Positions 55,610 through 64,000 of a stretch of 64,000 nt of DNA are shown in pieces. Position numbers and translations under genes: made by a program. The notes below the pieces were generated by a model, which was not told the DNA's origin, searched no databases, and saw only the letters and a list, made by a program, of their open reading frames with translations. Each line of letters begins with the position of its first letter. Position 1 is the first letter of the stretch. This DNA comes from CAZGNZ01 sp964527215 (lineage in GTDB: Bacteria; Fidelibacterota; Marinisomatia; SCGC-AAA003-L08; JACNLC01): assembly GCA_964527215.1 (NCBI GenBank), contig CAZGNZ010000020.1, forward strand, positions 1 through 64,000. The letters are read 5' to 3'.

Positions 55610-57190
55610 TCACATCACCTGCATCACTTCCCCTCTTCTTGGAATATGCACCTCATATCCTTCACTGCGCAGCAGTTCGGCAAACGGCAGCTGCTGGGAT
55701 TCTTCACCATGCACCAGTGCTATCCGTTTGACTCTGAGGTTTGATTTCTTCAGGAACCGCAGGATTTCGGTTTTATCGGCATGACCGCTGAATCCTTCAA
55801 TTTTCTCCACCTTTGCTTCCAGCGTATAATCCTTGCCCAACATTCTCAGCCGCGGCGGCGGACCCATCCGGCGGGCAGCGTGATATGCCAGTCCTTCTTC
55901 TTCGATTCGACGTCCCAGTGTGTGTTGAGCCATGTAGCCCACCAGCAGAATCGTATTGGTCGGATCGTGCATTTTGTACCGCAGGTGATGGGTAATGCGG
56001 CCTCCTTCACACATCCCCGAAGCTGCGATGATGATCTGAGGTTTCTGCTGTTTATTCAATTGAATGGATTCCTCCAGCGAACGCACGAAATGCATCTGTC
56101 TGAACAGAAAGGGGTTTTCTCCTTTCTCCAGAAAAACACGATGCGTATCATCATCATAGACTTCCGGATGCTCCCCGAACACTTGTGTGAGACGGGTTGC
56201 CAGGGGGCTGTCCACATACACCGGCACTCGGGGAACCAGGTTTTCATCATACAGCTGGTGGAGGAAATAAAGCAGTGTCTGTGTTCGTCCGAAGGCAAAG
56301 GCCGGAATAAGCACGGTTCCGCCCTGGTCAAAGGCATGCTGCAGGGTCTCCTCAAGCCGAACCTGAAGCTGATCAGTTTGTTCATGCACCCGGTCGCCGT
56401 AAGTGCTCTCCAGCAGCAGCAGATCAATTTCCCGGTCTTCTTCATCAAATTCCAGACAGGGATCATTGATTATGGGTTTGTCAAACCGGCCCAGATCTCC
56501 ACTGTGAAGAATGTTCATCGTCCGGTCAGGACGCTTCACTTTTACCAGATTCATCGCTGAGCCCAGGATATGTCCCGCTTCATACTGCTTCAGAATTATA
56601 TCTCTGCCGATGGTGATGGAATGCTGATAGGGGTACCCGTCGATTTGTTTCAGCGCGTCCTCTGCATCTTCCATCGTGTAAAGCGGCTCTACCACATCCA
56701 GCCGAAACTGCCTCGCGTATCGGGCGAGAGCGTCAGAATCAATCCGATGGCGGTTTTTTTTCAGCATCTGCTTAATTTCCCGCATCTTGGATTTGCTGAC
56801 GGTCCGAGCTCCCGCGGATTTGTGGACCTCCGCCAGAACACCGCGAATATGCTTGTAGTTCAGGTAGTCGGCATCGGATTCCTGAATATGGGCCGAATCT
56901 GCAAGAAGGTATTTCAAGGCATCCGCGGTTGGGCGAGTACAGACAATTCGGCCTCGGAACCCTTTTTGGGTCAGCAATGGGAGACGGCCGGAATGGTCAA
57001 TGTGGGCGTGGGAAACCGCGATGCTGGTGACGATCTCCGGATCAAATGGAATGACCCTGTTTTTCTCGTTGGATTCCTTTCGACGACCCTGAAACATGCC
57101 GCAGTCCAGTAGGATATGTTCAGTATTGGCAGCCAGCATGAACATTGAGCCGGTCACTTCCCGGGCCGCGCCGTAGAATGTAATGTGCAT
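55610..57190 (-). CDS. Beta-CASP metallo-beta-lactamase-fold RNA-processing-like hydrolase
   Basis: 526-residue cytosolic metallohydrolase of the MBL/beta-CASP family, close in layout to bacterial CPSF/YSH1-like proteins. The zinc site is in SHAHIDHSG (H61, H63, D65, H66); further ligand candidates are in EAGHILGSA and GDLGR. Beta-CASP motifs are LLLESTYGDR, PAFAFGRTQ, IIAASGMCEGGR and the late GFSGHAD and LVHGE. Such enzymes are endo- or 5'-exonucleases on RNA, or act in DNA repair. Compared with short archaeal/bacterial forms (about 460) it has an insert at about 100-190 (VHKSAGARTVSKSKMREIKQ...). The gene follows the MFS gene in the same direction with about 135 bp between, so it may be independently expressed. 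Confidence 0.93.
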   Translation of the reverse strand: MHITFYGAAREVTGSMFMLAANTEHILLDCGMFQGRRKESNEKNRVIPFDPEIVTSIAVSHAHIDHSGRLPLLTQKGFRGRIVCTRPTADALKYLLADSAHIQESDADYLNYKHIRGVLAEVHKSAGARTVSKSKMREIKQMLKKNRHRIDSDALARYARQFRLDVVEPLYTMEDAEDALKQIDGYPYQHSITIGRDIILKQYEAGHILGSAMNLVKVKRPDRTMNILHSGDLGRFDKPIINDPCLEFDEEDREIDLLLLESTYGDRVHEQTDQLQVRLEETLQHAFDQGGTVLIPAFAFGRTQTLLYFLHQLYDENLVPRVPVYVDSPLATRLTQVFGEHPEVYDDDTHRVFLEKGENPFLFRQMHFVRSLEESIQLNKQQKPQIIIAASGMCEGGRITHHLRYKMHDPTNTILLVGYMAQHTLGRRIEEEGLAYHAARRMGPPPRLRMLGKDYTLEAKVEKIEGFSGHADKTEILRFLKKSNLRVKRIALVHGEESQQLPFAELLRSEGYEVHIPRRGEVMQVM

Positions 57191-57324
57191 GGATTAACCC
57201 TTCTGTAATTGGTCTGAAATCATGGAAATTGAAAAATCATAATTTGCATTCACTCAATGAAAAACAGTGTGGAAATGGAAAGCGGTATTGACCGTGTTTT
57301 GCACGGACTCGATCCTACCGCCCG

Positions 57325-58758
57325 TTATAAATCGTATTTCCGTTCTACGATTACCCAGATTTTTTTCAGTCGCCGCCGGAAAGTTGTCATCGTCCGGTTA
57401 ACGCCCACAATACCGTCCAGCAGAACCCCCTGCGGAATAGCGGCCAATATTCGAAATGAAGCCTTGTACCGAACATCGGACCTGAGTTCCCGGATTTTGG
57501 GAATGAAATGGAGTACAGCCAGGAGACGAAGCACTGAACTGAGAATCAGTGCAATGAAAAGGGCGTGAGGCAGCAGTTTATCTGAAATGCCGGGATGCAG
57601 ATTCCACCCGCAGATCCAACCGCCTATAATTCCGCCGACAAATATGGCGCATCCTTTCAAAATATTATAATAGCTGGAAAATGAAAGTCGCTGCTCCCGT
57701 TTTACGGCGTCATACAAATAGTTTCCTGAACTGAGGTTGAATCCTGCCCAGTTCATTCCAGCCAGGACCTGAGTTACAACCGCTCCGGGAAACCGGTACA
57801 TCACAGGAAGGAAAATCAGGGCATACCAGACAAGTGGCAGCATGCTCAGTACTGTTGCAGATACTTCCAGTATTTTTCGGTTACCAAAATGATCTGCCTG
57901 GCGGCCCCAGATAGCCATGGTCAGGAATCCGCTGATATGCGCGGCAGACAGAACAATTGTGTACTGCAGATAGGAAAACTCAAGATGGCGCAGCCAGTAG
58001 ATGACAAAAGTCGGAACAGCAATAAATGCACCCAGATGCATGGCCATCGTGAACAGGCAGAATATCCCGAAATCCGAAGTCGTCAGAGTTTTAAGAAATT
58101 GCGGAAGCCGAGACTCCGGACTCGGTTTCAGCTCAACGGCCGGTTCATATTTCCAGGCCAGAATCAGCGTGGAAATCATGCGGCCGATAAAGGCGATAGT
58201 AAACAGAACACTGAAAGCCAGTAATGTATCAAAGCGGGAAATTTCCTGCAAAAGAATGCCGCCCGTCAAAACAGACAGGCTGGTTGTAAATCCGATAAAG
58301 CGGTTTCGCTTGCCGAAATACAGACCTCTGATTTTTTCCGGAACCAGGTCACCCATCCATGACACCCAGGCAGGCATGGGCAGTGCGCCAAAAGCAAAGT
58401 AGCAGCTGGCCAGGATGATCAGCAGGTTTATACTGCGGGTGAAATATCCGGCAGCAATGATCAGCAGCCAGACCGAAGCCTGGAGACCGCAAAAAATGAC
58501 CACAAACCGTTGACGGCTTTGGATTCGGGCGGCAATACGGCTGGAAAAAAGCTGAACCAGAGATGCAATCAGCTGGGGGACGGAAGTCAGCACACCCAGC
58601 TGAAACGGAGTGGCCTTCAAAAATTCAGCAAACGCAGAAAGATAGCTTTCACCGCAGCCGAACATCACCGACCACCAACTCCCTTCTGCAACGGAATACC
58701 GCAGAGATTTGCGGATCAGACGTCCTTCTGATTCAGGATTGGAGGGTGCGGTTCGCAC
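57325..58758 (-). CDS. MFS transporter
   Basis: 477-residue major facilitator with about twelve transmembrane helices in two bundles and a central charged loop (about residues 195-220). The first bundle has FGCGESYLSAFAEFLKATPFQLGVLTSVPQL, and the loop between helices 2 and 3 has SRIAARIQSRQRF. PEKIRGLYFGKRNRF after helix 4 fits the family loop between helices 4 and 5. The start is GTG with AGGAGG about 13 nt upstream, a little far; no in-frame ATG precedes the first helix closely. Substrate cannot be inferred from sequence or neighbours. It is transcribed towards the beta-CASP hydrolase gene. Confidence 0.88.
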   Translation of the reverse strand: MRTAPSNPESEGRLIRKSLRYSVAEGSWWSVMFGCGESYLSAFAEFLKATPFQLGVLTSVPQLIASLVQLFSSRIAARIQSRQRFVVIFCGLQASVWLLIIAAGYFTRSINLLIILASCYFAFGALPMPAWVSWMGDLVPEKIRGLYFGKRNRFIGFTTSLSVLTGGILLQEISRFDTLLAFSVLFTIAFIGRMISTLILAWKYEPAVELKPSPESRLPQFLKTLTTSDFGIFCLFTMAMHLGAFIAVPTFVIYWLRHLEFSYLQYTIVLSAAHISGFLTMAIWGRQADHFGNRKILEVSATVLSMLPLVWYALIFLPVMYRFPGAVVTQVLAGMNWAGFNLSSGNYLYDAVKREQRLSFSSYYNILKGCAIFVGGIIGGWICGWNLHPGISDKLLPHALFIALILSSVLRLLAVLHFIPKIRELRSDVRYKASFRILAAIPQGVLLDGIVGVNRTMTTFRRRLKKIWVIVERKYDL

Positions 58759-59160
58759 GGTTAACTGATTCCCTCCTGGGAAATATTCCTCTGTAAAACA
58801 CGATTACCGAATGAATCAGGATTTTCGTTTTGTGGGGTGAAGGTACATTTGGATACTGATTTGGTCGAAAACAAATTGAAACCTTATTGTTATTACTCTG
58901 AAAAAAATTACAGATGAAAAGACACCTTTTCAAATGACATTGTTATTGTGCTGGGAAGACTTTCAAATTCGAATGCTCACAAATGGCACAAGGTGACTGA
59001 TAACAGAAAGCTGAACATATCCCGGACCATTCAGCTCCATCCTGTGAGGGGACCCAGCTCAGCGACTCAATCAGTTTCAAACTGTTGCACCCTTTCAGGG
59101 CTAAAGGAATGTATTAAATAAGCGATCAGTGGAACCCCGGATTCTGAGATCGCGCCACGT

Positions 59161-59345
59161 CCACCCATCCCAAACCCCCACCACTCCCGGGGAAACACCG
59201 AGTGGCCTGGGATTCAGGATGCAGCAATCCCAAGTCCCGAGGCGGTCATCCACCTGAGGTCATTTAATCTGTTCGAGCACTCATCTGTATAATTACTATG
59301 CATCCTGGACCGCAATTCGGACAGCAATTGATGGAAAATGGGAAA
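59161..59345. repeat. Dispersed structured repeat, copy 3
   Basis: Starts CCACCCATCCCAAACCCCC. It contains a hairpin GGGATT-11 nt-AATCCC around CAGGATGCAGC and the partner arm TGCATCCTGGA (one change from TGCATCCTGAA). It is a direct duplicate of the copy 364 bp downstream, with similarity continuing to about 59385. Confidence 0.8.
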
Positions 59346-59524
59346 CAGTATGTTGGTAACTGGTCATCAGGGACTGCATTAGCGGCTGAGGACTGACCAT
59401 TGTAATTCAACGGCTCAACACCTCGACCAATAGACTGACCCAGGTCAACAGAGCGGTACTCAGCCATTCAACCAAGAACCATTACAATATTTCACCAAGT
59501 TCAATATTTCGCCAAGCTCAATAT

Positions 59525-59705
59525 CCACCCATCCCAAACCCCCACCACTCCCGGGGAAATACCGTGTGGCCTGGGATTCAGGATGCAGCAATCCCAAGTC
59601 CCGAGGCGGTCATTCACCTGAGGTCATTTAATCTGTTCGAGCACTCACCTGTATTAATACTATGCATCCTGAACCGTGATCCGGACGGGAATCGAAGGGA
59701 AATGG
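59525..59705. repeat. Dispersed structured repeat, copy 4
   Basis: Near-identical to copy 3 with an intact inverted repeat TTCAGGATGCA / TGCATCCTGAA and hairpin GGGATT / AATCCC. The right flank (CATCAGGGACTGCATT) is also shared, so the duplicated unit is longer than the repeat itself. Confidence 0.8.
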
Positions 59706-59878
59706 TAAATAGTATATTGGTAAATAGGCATCAGGGACTGCATTCCTTGCTGACGACTGACCGCTGACTAATCATCCAATTCACCATTATACCATTCCTC
59801 TACTCAACCACTCAACCAATACTATTATGCCAAGCCCTAAACGCATTTGGTGTGTTCTGAAATTCAGTGAAATGGAAT

Positions 59879-59902
59879 GTTCTTTTCTTTGAAGAAAAGA
59901 AC
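59879..59902. repeat. Perfect 11-bp hairpin
   Basis: GTTCTTTTCTT-TG-AAGAAAAGAAC. Similar AAAGAA-rich hairpins are scattered in many bacterial intergenic regions. No gene immediately precedes it, so a terminator role is not supported. Confidence 0.6.
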
Positions 59903-60460
59903 CAAAAGAACATGCGCTGCAGACCAATTTCATCTCGATTGAATGTTTCATTGAATGAGTCGCATTTATCATCCCAGGCACTAAAGGTGTTTTAATTGTG
60001 TCGTGATTTACATCGTGATAAAATGCGTTAGTGAAAATTGTAGCACTCACTAGAATTCACTGATTTTTTGAGCTTCAGTTCTGTATAATATGCTAACCTC
60101 CATTCTTGGGAGCAAATTTTTGTATTGATAAGTCAAAATTTTTTCAATTTTCAACATAAACTCGTTGCGTCGAAAATCAGACGCGACTCGAACAACAACA
60201 TCTCATTCGCGCCATGAAACATCCAATCTCGACAGTCTGCTCTCCGCTCAGACTGACTGAAATTGTACTGAATGCGCGACAACACTTGTACTTCTCAGCC
60301 CTTGCGCTGACCACTGATCGCTGACGAACCAACTGCTCCCTAGCAGGTAGTGCTGCTCGACAACTTACCTTATCAACCAGTTTACCGCACCCTGCCTGCG
60401 AAGCCTGACTCAACCAATCAACTATTACACCATTATACCATTTCACTAAGCCCCGAGATC

Positions 60461-60630
60461 ACCCATCCCAAACCCCCACCACTCCCGGGGAAATGCCATC
60501 CAGCCGGGACAATCGGGATACAAAAATCCCTTTCCCCAGAACTCACAGCCACCGAAGTCAATCTTCACAACCGAGAATATATCCTCTATTACTTCTATGC
60601 ATCAAACAGTCGAATTCGGACGGCAGTCCT
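60461..60630. repeat. Dispersed structured repeat, copy 5 (divergent)
   Basis: Shares the opening ATCCCAAACCCCCACCACTCCCGGGGAAA and the closing TTCTATGCATC...CGGACGGC. The internal hairpin differs in sequence but is kept as a hairpin (GGGAT-ACAAAA-ATCCC). The middle of the element is not alignable by eye. Confidence 0.65.
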
Positions 60631-61110
60631 CATGACCAACGCACTGCTGATTTCTGAAAGGGATCGATAAAATTGCAGTAGATGTTCATCTCCTGGCTCG
60701 CTGGGACACCGAAGAAGTAGGCAGCGCTCCCGGAGAAAATTGTTCTGCGAGAACGTTGCTATGGTTATTAATCTCTTTAAGTTATACAGAGCCTTTAAGG
60801 TATTTTCTACCACCTGGATCAGAATGATCGGCAGCAAACCGTCCAAAAGACATCGATCATCAAACCAGGGTTATGCCCTGATGAGAAACTGACAATATCT
60901 CAAGTACCCTGGGCATTAAAATTATTTTCTGCGGTGTCACACCGCGAATTCAGGAAATGCTGCACCCAACCATCAAAATCTTCATTCCTAATTCAACATT
61001 TATATTCGATTTTTGGCTGACATTCCGGTCTTTCCGTCTGTTACTCAAACAGACTCAGCGGTAACTTACCTGTCTGTTATTCTTCAGAATTCAAACAAGA
61101 GATTTTATAA

Positions 61111-62958
61111 ATGACCATCCAACGCAAATCCAATTTCAGAAATCTGGCGATCATTGCCCATGTTGATCATGGAAAAACCACACTTATCGACGGAATGCTC
61201 AAGCAGAGCGGTACCTTTCGCGAGAATCAGGATGTGGCAGACCGAATCATGGATTCCATGGACCTTGAACGTGAGCGCGGAATCACGATCATGGCCAAAA
61301 ACACATCCATGGTGTACGAGGATATTAAAATCAATATAGTGGATACTCCCGGCCATGCGGATTTCGGCGGTGAAGTGGAGCGCAGCCTTAATTTGGTGGA
61401 CGGTGCGCTGCTGCTGGTGGATGCCAGTGAGGGGCCGCTGCCCCAGACCCGATTTGTTGTGATGAAAGCGCTGAACCGCAAACTGCCGGTGATTCTGGCT
61501 ATCAACAAGATTGATCGGCAGGATGCCCGAATCGATGAAGTCATCAATGAAGTGTACGACCTGTTTATCGATCTGGGTGCGGATGAAGATCAGATCGATT
61601 TCCCCATCCTGTTTACCAATGCAAAGCTGGGTGTCGCTCACCAGAGTCTGAATGACGGCTCGGATAATCTGAAGCCGCTGTTTGACGTTATACTGAATAG
61701 TATTCCAGGCCCTGTGGCGGATGACAAGGCGGTTCCTCAGTTTCTGGTGACCAATTTGGATTATGATTCCTATGTGGGGCAGGTGGCCGTGGGCCGGCTG
61801 AGTCACGGGATACTGGAGATGAATAAAGCCTATGCGCTGTGCGGAGAGGAAAAGACCGTTCACAGTATCCGGTTTTCCGCATGCTATACATTTCAGGGTC
61901 TGAGAAAAACGTCTGTGAGAAAACTTGAGGCAGGTGACATCATCGCTGTTTCCGGTGTGGAAGGTGTTCAAATCGGTGATACGATATCTTCCAATGAAAC
62001 TCCGAAACCGCTGCCCAGAATCAAGGTGGATGATCCCACCGTATCCATGATTTTCTATGTCAATAATGGCCCCATGGCGGGCAGGGAAGGCAAGTATCTG
62101 ACCTCACGGAATCTTCGGGATCGCTTTAAACGGGAGATACTGGGGAATGTATCCATTCAGCTCAAACCCACCGAACGCTCGGATGCATTTGAATTGTGCG
62201 GCCGGGGCGAACTGCAGATGGCGATTCTCATCGAAACCATGCGCCGGGAAGGATACGAGTTCATGGTTTCCAAACCCCGGGTGATCACGCGAATGGTTGA
62301 CGGGAAACTGCAGGAGCCCATGGAACGGGTGTTTTTTGATATTCCTGAGGACAAGGTGGGAATCATCACTGAAAAACTGTCCAATCGAAAGGGGAAACTG
62401 ACCAATATGCAGAATCACGGACATGGCCGTGTAACCATGGAATTCCTGATTCCCAGCCGGGGTCTGATCGGATTTCGCAGTCAGTTTCTCACCGACACCA
62501 AAGGGGCAGGAATCATGAACAAGATTTTTGAAGGTTATGCGCCCTGGTTCGGACCAATCCCGCAGCGCAGCAGCGGTGCCATTATCGCCGACCGGCCCGG
62601 TAAAGTGACCCGGTACGCCAGTCTGGGGATGGTAGACCGCGGAGAACTGTTTGTGGATGTGGGGACGGAAGTATATGCCGGCATGATTCTGGGTGAACGC
62701 AACCGGCCCGGAGACCTGATGGTGAATATTACGCGGGAGAAAAAACTCACCAATATGCGCAGTTCCACCTCCGAGGCAACAGTCACACTGCGTCCGCCGC
62801 GTCATCTGTCACTGGACCAGACCATCGAGTTTATCGCCGAAGATGAACTGGTGGAATTTACTCCGCAGTCCATCCGCCTGCGGAAAATGATACTGGATGC
62901 CGGTAAGCGGGCCTCTTCGAAAAAGAAACGGGATGATTATCCTGGAATGGAAGAATAG
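61111..62958 (+). CDS. typA: Translational GTPase TypA/BipA
   Basis: 615-residue ribosome-associated GTPase of the EF-G/LepA superfamily, involved in 50S assembly and stress or cold adaptation in studied bacteria. G1 is HVDHGKTT (17-24), G3 DTPGHADFGGE (from D78) and G4 NKID (132-135). Switch I has RERGITIMAKN. Domain II, the EF-G-like domains III and V and the TypA-specific C-terminal domain follow (GRGELQMAILIETMRREG; GLIGFRSQFLTDT; NTR-like NITREKKLTNMRSS; SLDQTIEFIAEDELVEFTPQSIRLRK). Length is normal for the family. The downstream TPR gene begins before or just after its stop. Confidence 0.98.
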   Translation: MTIQRKSNFRNLAIIAHVDHGKTTLIDGMLKQSGTFRENQDVADRIMDSMDLERERGITIMAKNTSMVYEDIKINIVDTPGHADFGGEVERSLNLVDGALLLVDASEGPLPQTRFVVMKALNRKLPVILAINKIDRQDARIDEVINEVYDLFIDLGADEDQIDFPILFTNAKLGVAHQSLNDGSDNLKPLFDVILNSIPGPVADDKAVPQFLVTNLDYDSYVGQVAVGRLSHGILEMNKAYALCGEEKTVHSIRFSACYTFQGLRKTSVRKLEAGDIIAVSGVEGVQIGDTISSNETPKPLPRIKVDDPTVSMIFYVNNGPMAGREGKYLTSRNLRDRFKREILGNVSIQLKPTERSDAFELCGRGELQMAILIETMRREGYEFMVSKPRVITRMVDGKLQEPMERVFFDIPEDKVGIITEKLSNRKGKLTNMQNHGHGRVTMEFLIPSRGLIGFRSQFLTDTKGAGIMNKIFEGYAPWFGPIPQRSSGAIIADRPGKVTRYASLGMVDRGELFVDVGTEVYAGMILGERNRPGDLMVNITREKKLTNMRSSTSEATVTLRPPRHLSLDQTIEFIAEDELVEFTPQSIRLRKMILDAGKRASSKKKRDDYPGMEE

Positions 62959-64000
62959 AGATCCGACCGGAAAGAAGAAAACTTTGGAATACCGCAAACT
63001 GACTCAGAACGAAAAAATACAATACTGCCGAACGCTTTCGAAAGAGAACCCGGATGAAGCCATCACCCTTGGCACAGAGGGGATGAACGATGCGGTATCA
63101 GCTGGTGACCGCCAATCAGAATTGGGATTTCTGGAGGTGATCGGCAAATGCTGGTTTGATAAAAACGATTTCGTTCGAGCCAGGGAATGTCTTGAAAAAA
63201 CAGTGGTCCTGGCAGATGAAGCTGAAGACCGAAAGTTAGAAGCGACTGCCCATAACCGGTTGGCTATTCTCGCAGGCAAACAGGCCGAATATCCAGTCGC
63301 GCGAACCCATTTGGAGCGCGTCATTGCACTTTCGGAAGCGTCCGGGGATGAAGACACCCGCAGTGCGGCTCTTATCAATCTGGGACTGGTTCATTATTAT
63401 ACCGCCGATTTCAAGACGGCATTGGAAAATCTGATGGAGGGGTTGATCCATGCTGAAAAAACCAGCGATTACCGAAGAATGGCGTCAATATACAGTAATG
63501 TGGCAGCCATCCATTCCCATTATGGGGACAATCAGCTCGCCATCGAGTTCAATCTGAAGAGTCTGGATCTGGCTAATAAATTGGATAATTTGTACCTGCA
63601 GACAAATTGCCATTTGAATCTGGGTATACTGTATAATGAGATCGAACAGGACGAATTGGGTGAAACACATTTGCTGAAATGTCTGGAATTGAATAACCGG
63701 GCTCAGGATCCCTTGATCGCAATCCGGGTACGCGGGAATCTGGGATCACACTATGAGAAAAAGGGCTTGTATGACAAGTCCGAAATTTTCCTCAAGGAGG
63801 CAATCGAATTTGGTGAAAAGATTCCGGATCCGTACTCGGTTTCCAGTAATCAGAACAGCCTGGCTGCTCTACTGATATCCCAGGGTCAGCTTGACAGAGC
63901 CCTGGAAGTGGCCGAGAAGGCTTTGCAGTCTGCAAAAAATATTGATGCCGGACACCTTGAACTGATGCTGACTGACAAAAAACGTCAGATTTATTATTTG
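62933..64000 (+). CDS. TPR-repeat protein, 3' partial
   Basis: An open frame runs without stop to the window end, about 356 codons. The product is made of tetratricopeptide-like helical pairs, for example NRLAILAGKQAEYPVARTHLE, NLGLVHYYTADFKTALENL, SNVAAIHSHYGDNQLAIEF and NLGSHYEKKGLYDKSEIFLKEA. The start is uncertain. ATG 62933 overlaps the typA end by 26 bp. TTG 62984 has a better GGAAAGAAG site and gives LEYRKLTQNEK; the ATG version adds a basic N-terminus. No signal peptide is seen. Comparable proteins often end in an HTH, GGDEF or kinase domain, which would lie beyond the window. Confidence 0.8.
   Translation, partial: MIILEWKNRDPTGKKKTLEYRKLTQNEKIQYCRTLSKENPDEAITLGTEGMNDAVSAGDRQSELGFLEVIGKCWFDKNDFVRARECLEKTVVLADEAEDRKLEATAHNRLAILAGKQAEYPVARTHLERVIALSEASGDEDTRSAALINLGLVHYYTADFKTALENLMEGLIHAEKTSDYRRMASIYSNVAAIHSHYGDNQLAIEFNLKSLDLANKLDNLYLQTNCHLNLGILYNEIEQDELGETHLLKCLELNNRAQDPLIAIRVRGNLGSHYEKKGLYDKSEIFLKEAIEFGEKIPDPYSVSSNQNSLAALLISQGQLDRALEVAEKALQSAKNIDAGHLELMLTDKKRQIYYL

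Larger units (their letters stand above)
58759..61110. other. Gene-free, repeat-rich region
   Basis: About 2.35 kb without a supported gene on either strand. It holds three members of the dispersed structured repeat (59161, 59525, 60461), a perfect hairpin at 59879-59902, and degenerate CATTACACCATT-type tracts near 59780 and 60420. A weakly REP-like stretch (CCCTTTCAGGGCTAAAGG) lies near 59090, matching the sequence upstream of the other cluster at 29860. Short frames here are not protein-like. The last 100 bp should contain the typA promoter and a modest AAGAGA ribosome-binding site. Confidence 0.7.

Noticed and set aside
57257..57568. 103-codon plus-strand frame opposite the end of the MFS gene
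   Set aside because: Overlaps the MFS coding region on the other strand and has no protein-like features.
59879..59902. Terminator reading of the GTTCTTTTCTT hairpin
   Set aside because: No gene ends nearby and no U-tract follows; it is listed only as a repeat.

Overview
The window looks like a chromosomal segment from an uncultured bacterium of the FCB group, most like Neomarinimicrobiota (SAR406) or Calditrichota. The evidence is indirect. There are large secreted proteins with type IX-secretion-like C-terminal tails (NPFNxxTxI, then GxYxxRI/L), dockerin-like GDxNxDxxxDIxD repeats, and cysteine-rich DDCGxCxxGNxG modules beside GCTDxxAxNxxxxA...DGSC modules. There is also a TonB receptor with a carboxypeptidase-regulatory N-terminal domain. 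No rRNA, tRNA, CRISPR array, phage structural block or transposase gene was seen. A run of 100 Ns at 51616-51715 shows this is a draft scaffold.

Layout. 0.6-5.9 kb: a heme-binding-type hybrid histidine kinase and a single-domain response regulator. 6.4-11.3 kb: TonB-dependent receptor, lipoprotein metalloprotease, DUF4032 kinase-like protein. 11.4-14.6 kb: secreted beta-helix protein. 14.7-15.4 kb: decayed GT39/ArnT-type glycosyltransferase. 16.0-18.5 kb: L-serine dehydratase overlapping a hexose-6-phosphate mutarotase gene, then a small unknown gene. 19.3-24.0 kb: GNAT acetyltransferase, a six-PAS sensor kinase and a VanZ-like membrane protein. 24.4-33.4 kb: secreted cohesin/dockerin-like protein, CoA-binding protein, GH5 lipoprotein, a repeat-rich gene-free stretch and a secreted C10 (streptopain-type) peptidase. 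33.5-54.0 kb: a TPR/LuxR-type regulator divergent from a surface-protein operon. The operon holds three tandem paralogues with tail-fibre-like repeats and a Peptidase S74 chaperone end, a 2447-residue LamG protein, and a cysteine-rich repeat protein broken by the assembly gap. 54.3-58.8 kb: ribbon-helix-helix regulator plus membrane protein, beta-CASP metallohydrolase and MFS transporter. 58.8-61.1 kb: gene-free and repeat-rich. 61.1-64.0 kb: TypA/BipA and a TPR protein running off the end.

Four repeat families explain much of the non-coding DNA. (1) A 176-224 bp MITE in three copies, with 18-bp terminal inverted repeats and 4-bp target duplications (TTAG or TTAA); the third copy can be checked against an intact empty site in a neighbouring duplication. 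(2) A palindromic REP-like composite in three copies, two of which supply the last codons and stop of a host gene. (3) A roughly 170-200 nt family in five copies with conserved internal inverted repeats, a candidate structured RNA or non-autonomous element. (4) A 180-bp coding tandem repeat interrupted by the gap; its periodicity predicts the true gap length.

By inference, the genes work mainly in sensing (two large multi-PAS kinases), extracellular polymer or protein handling (TonB receptor, GH5, C10 peptidase, dockerin/cohesin-like proteins) and display of large surface fibres from one operon. All family names come from reading the sequence, not from database searches.
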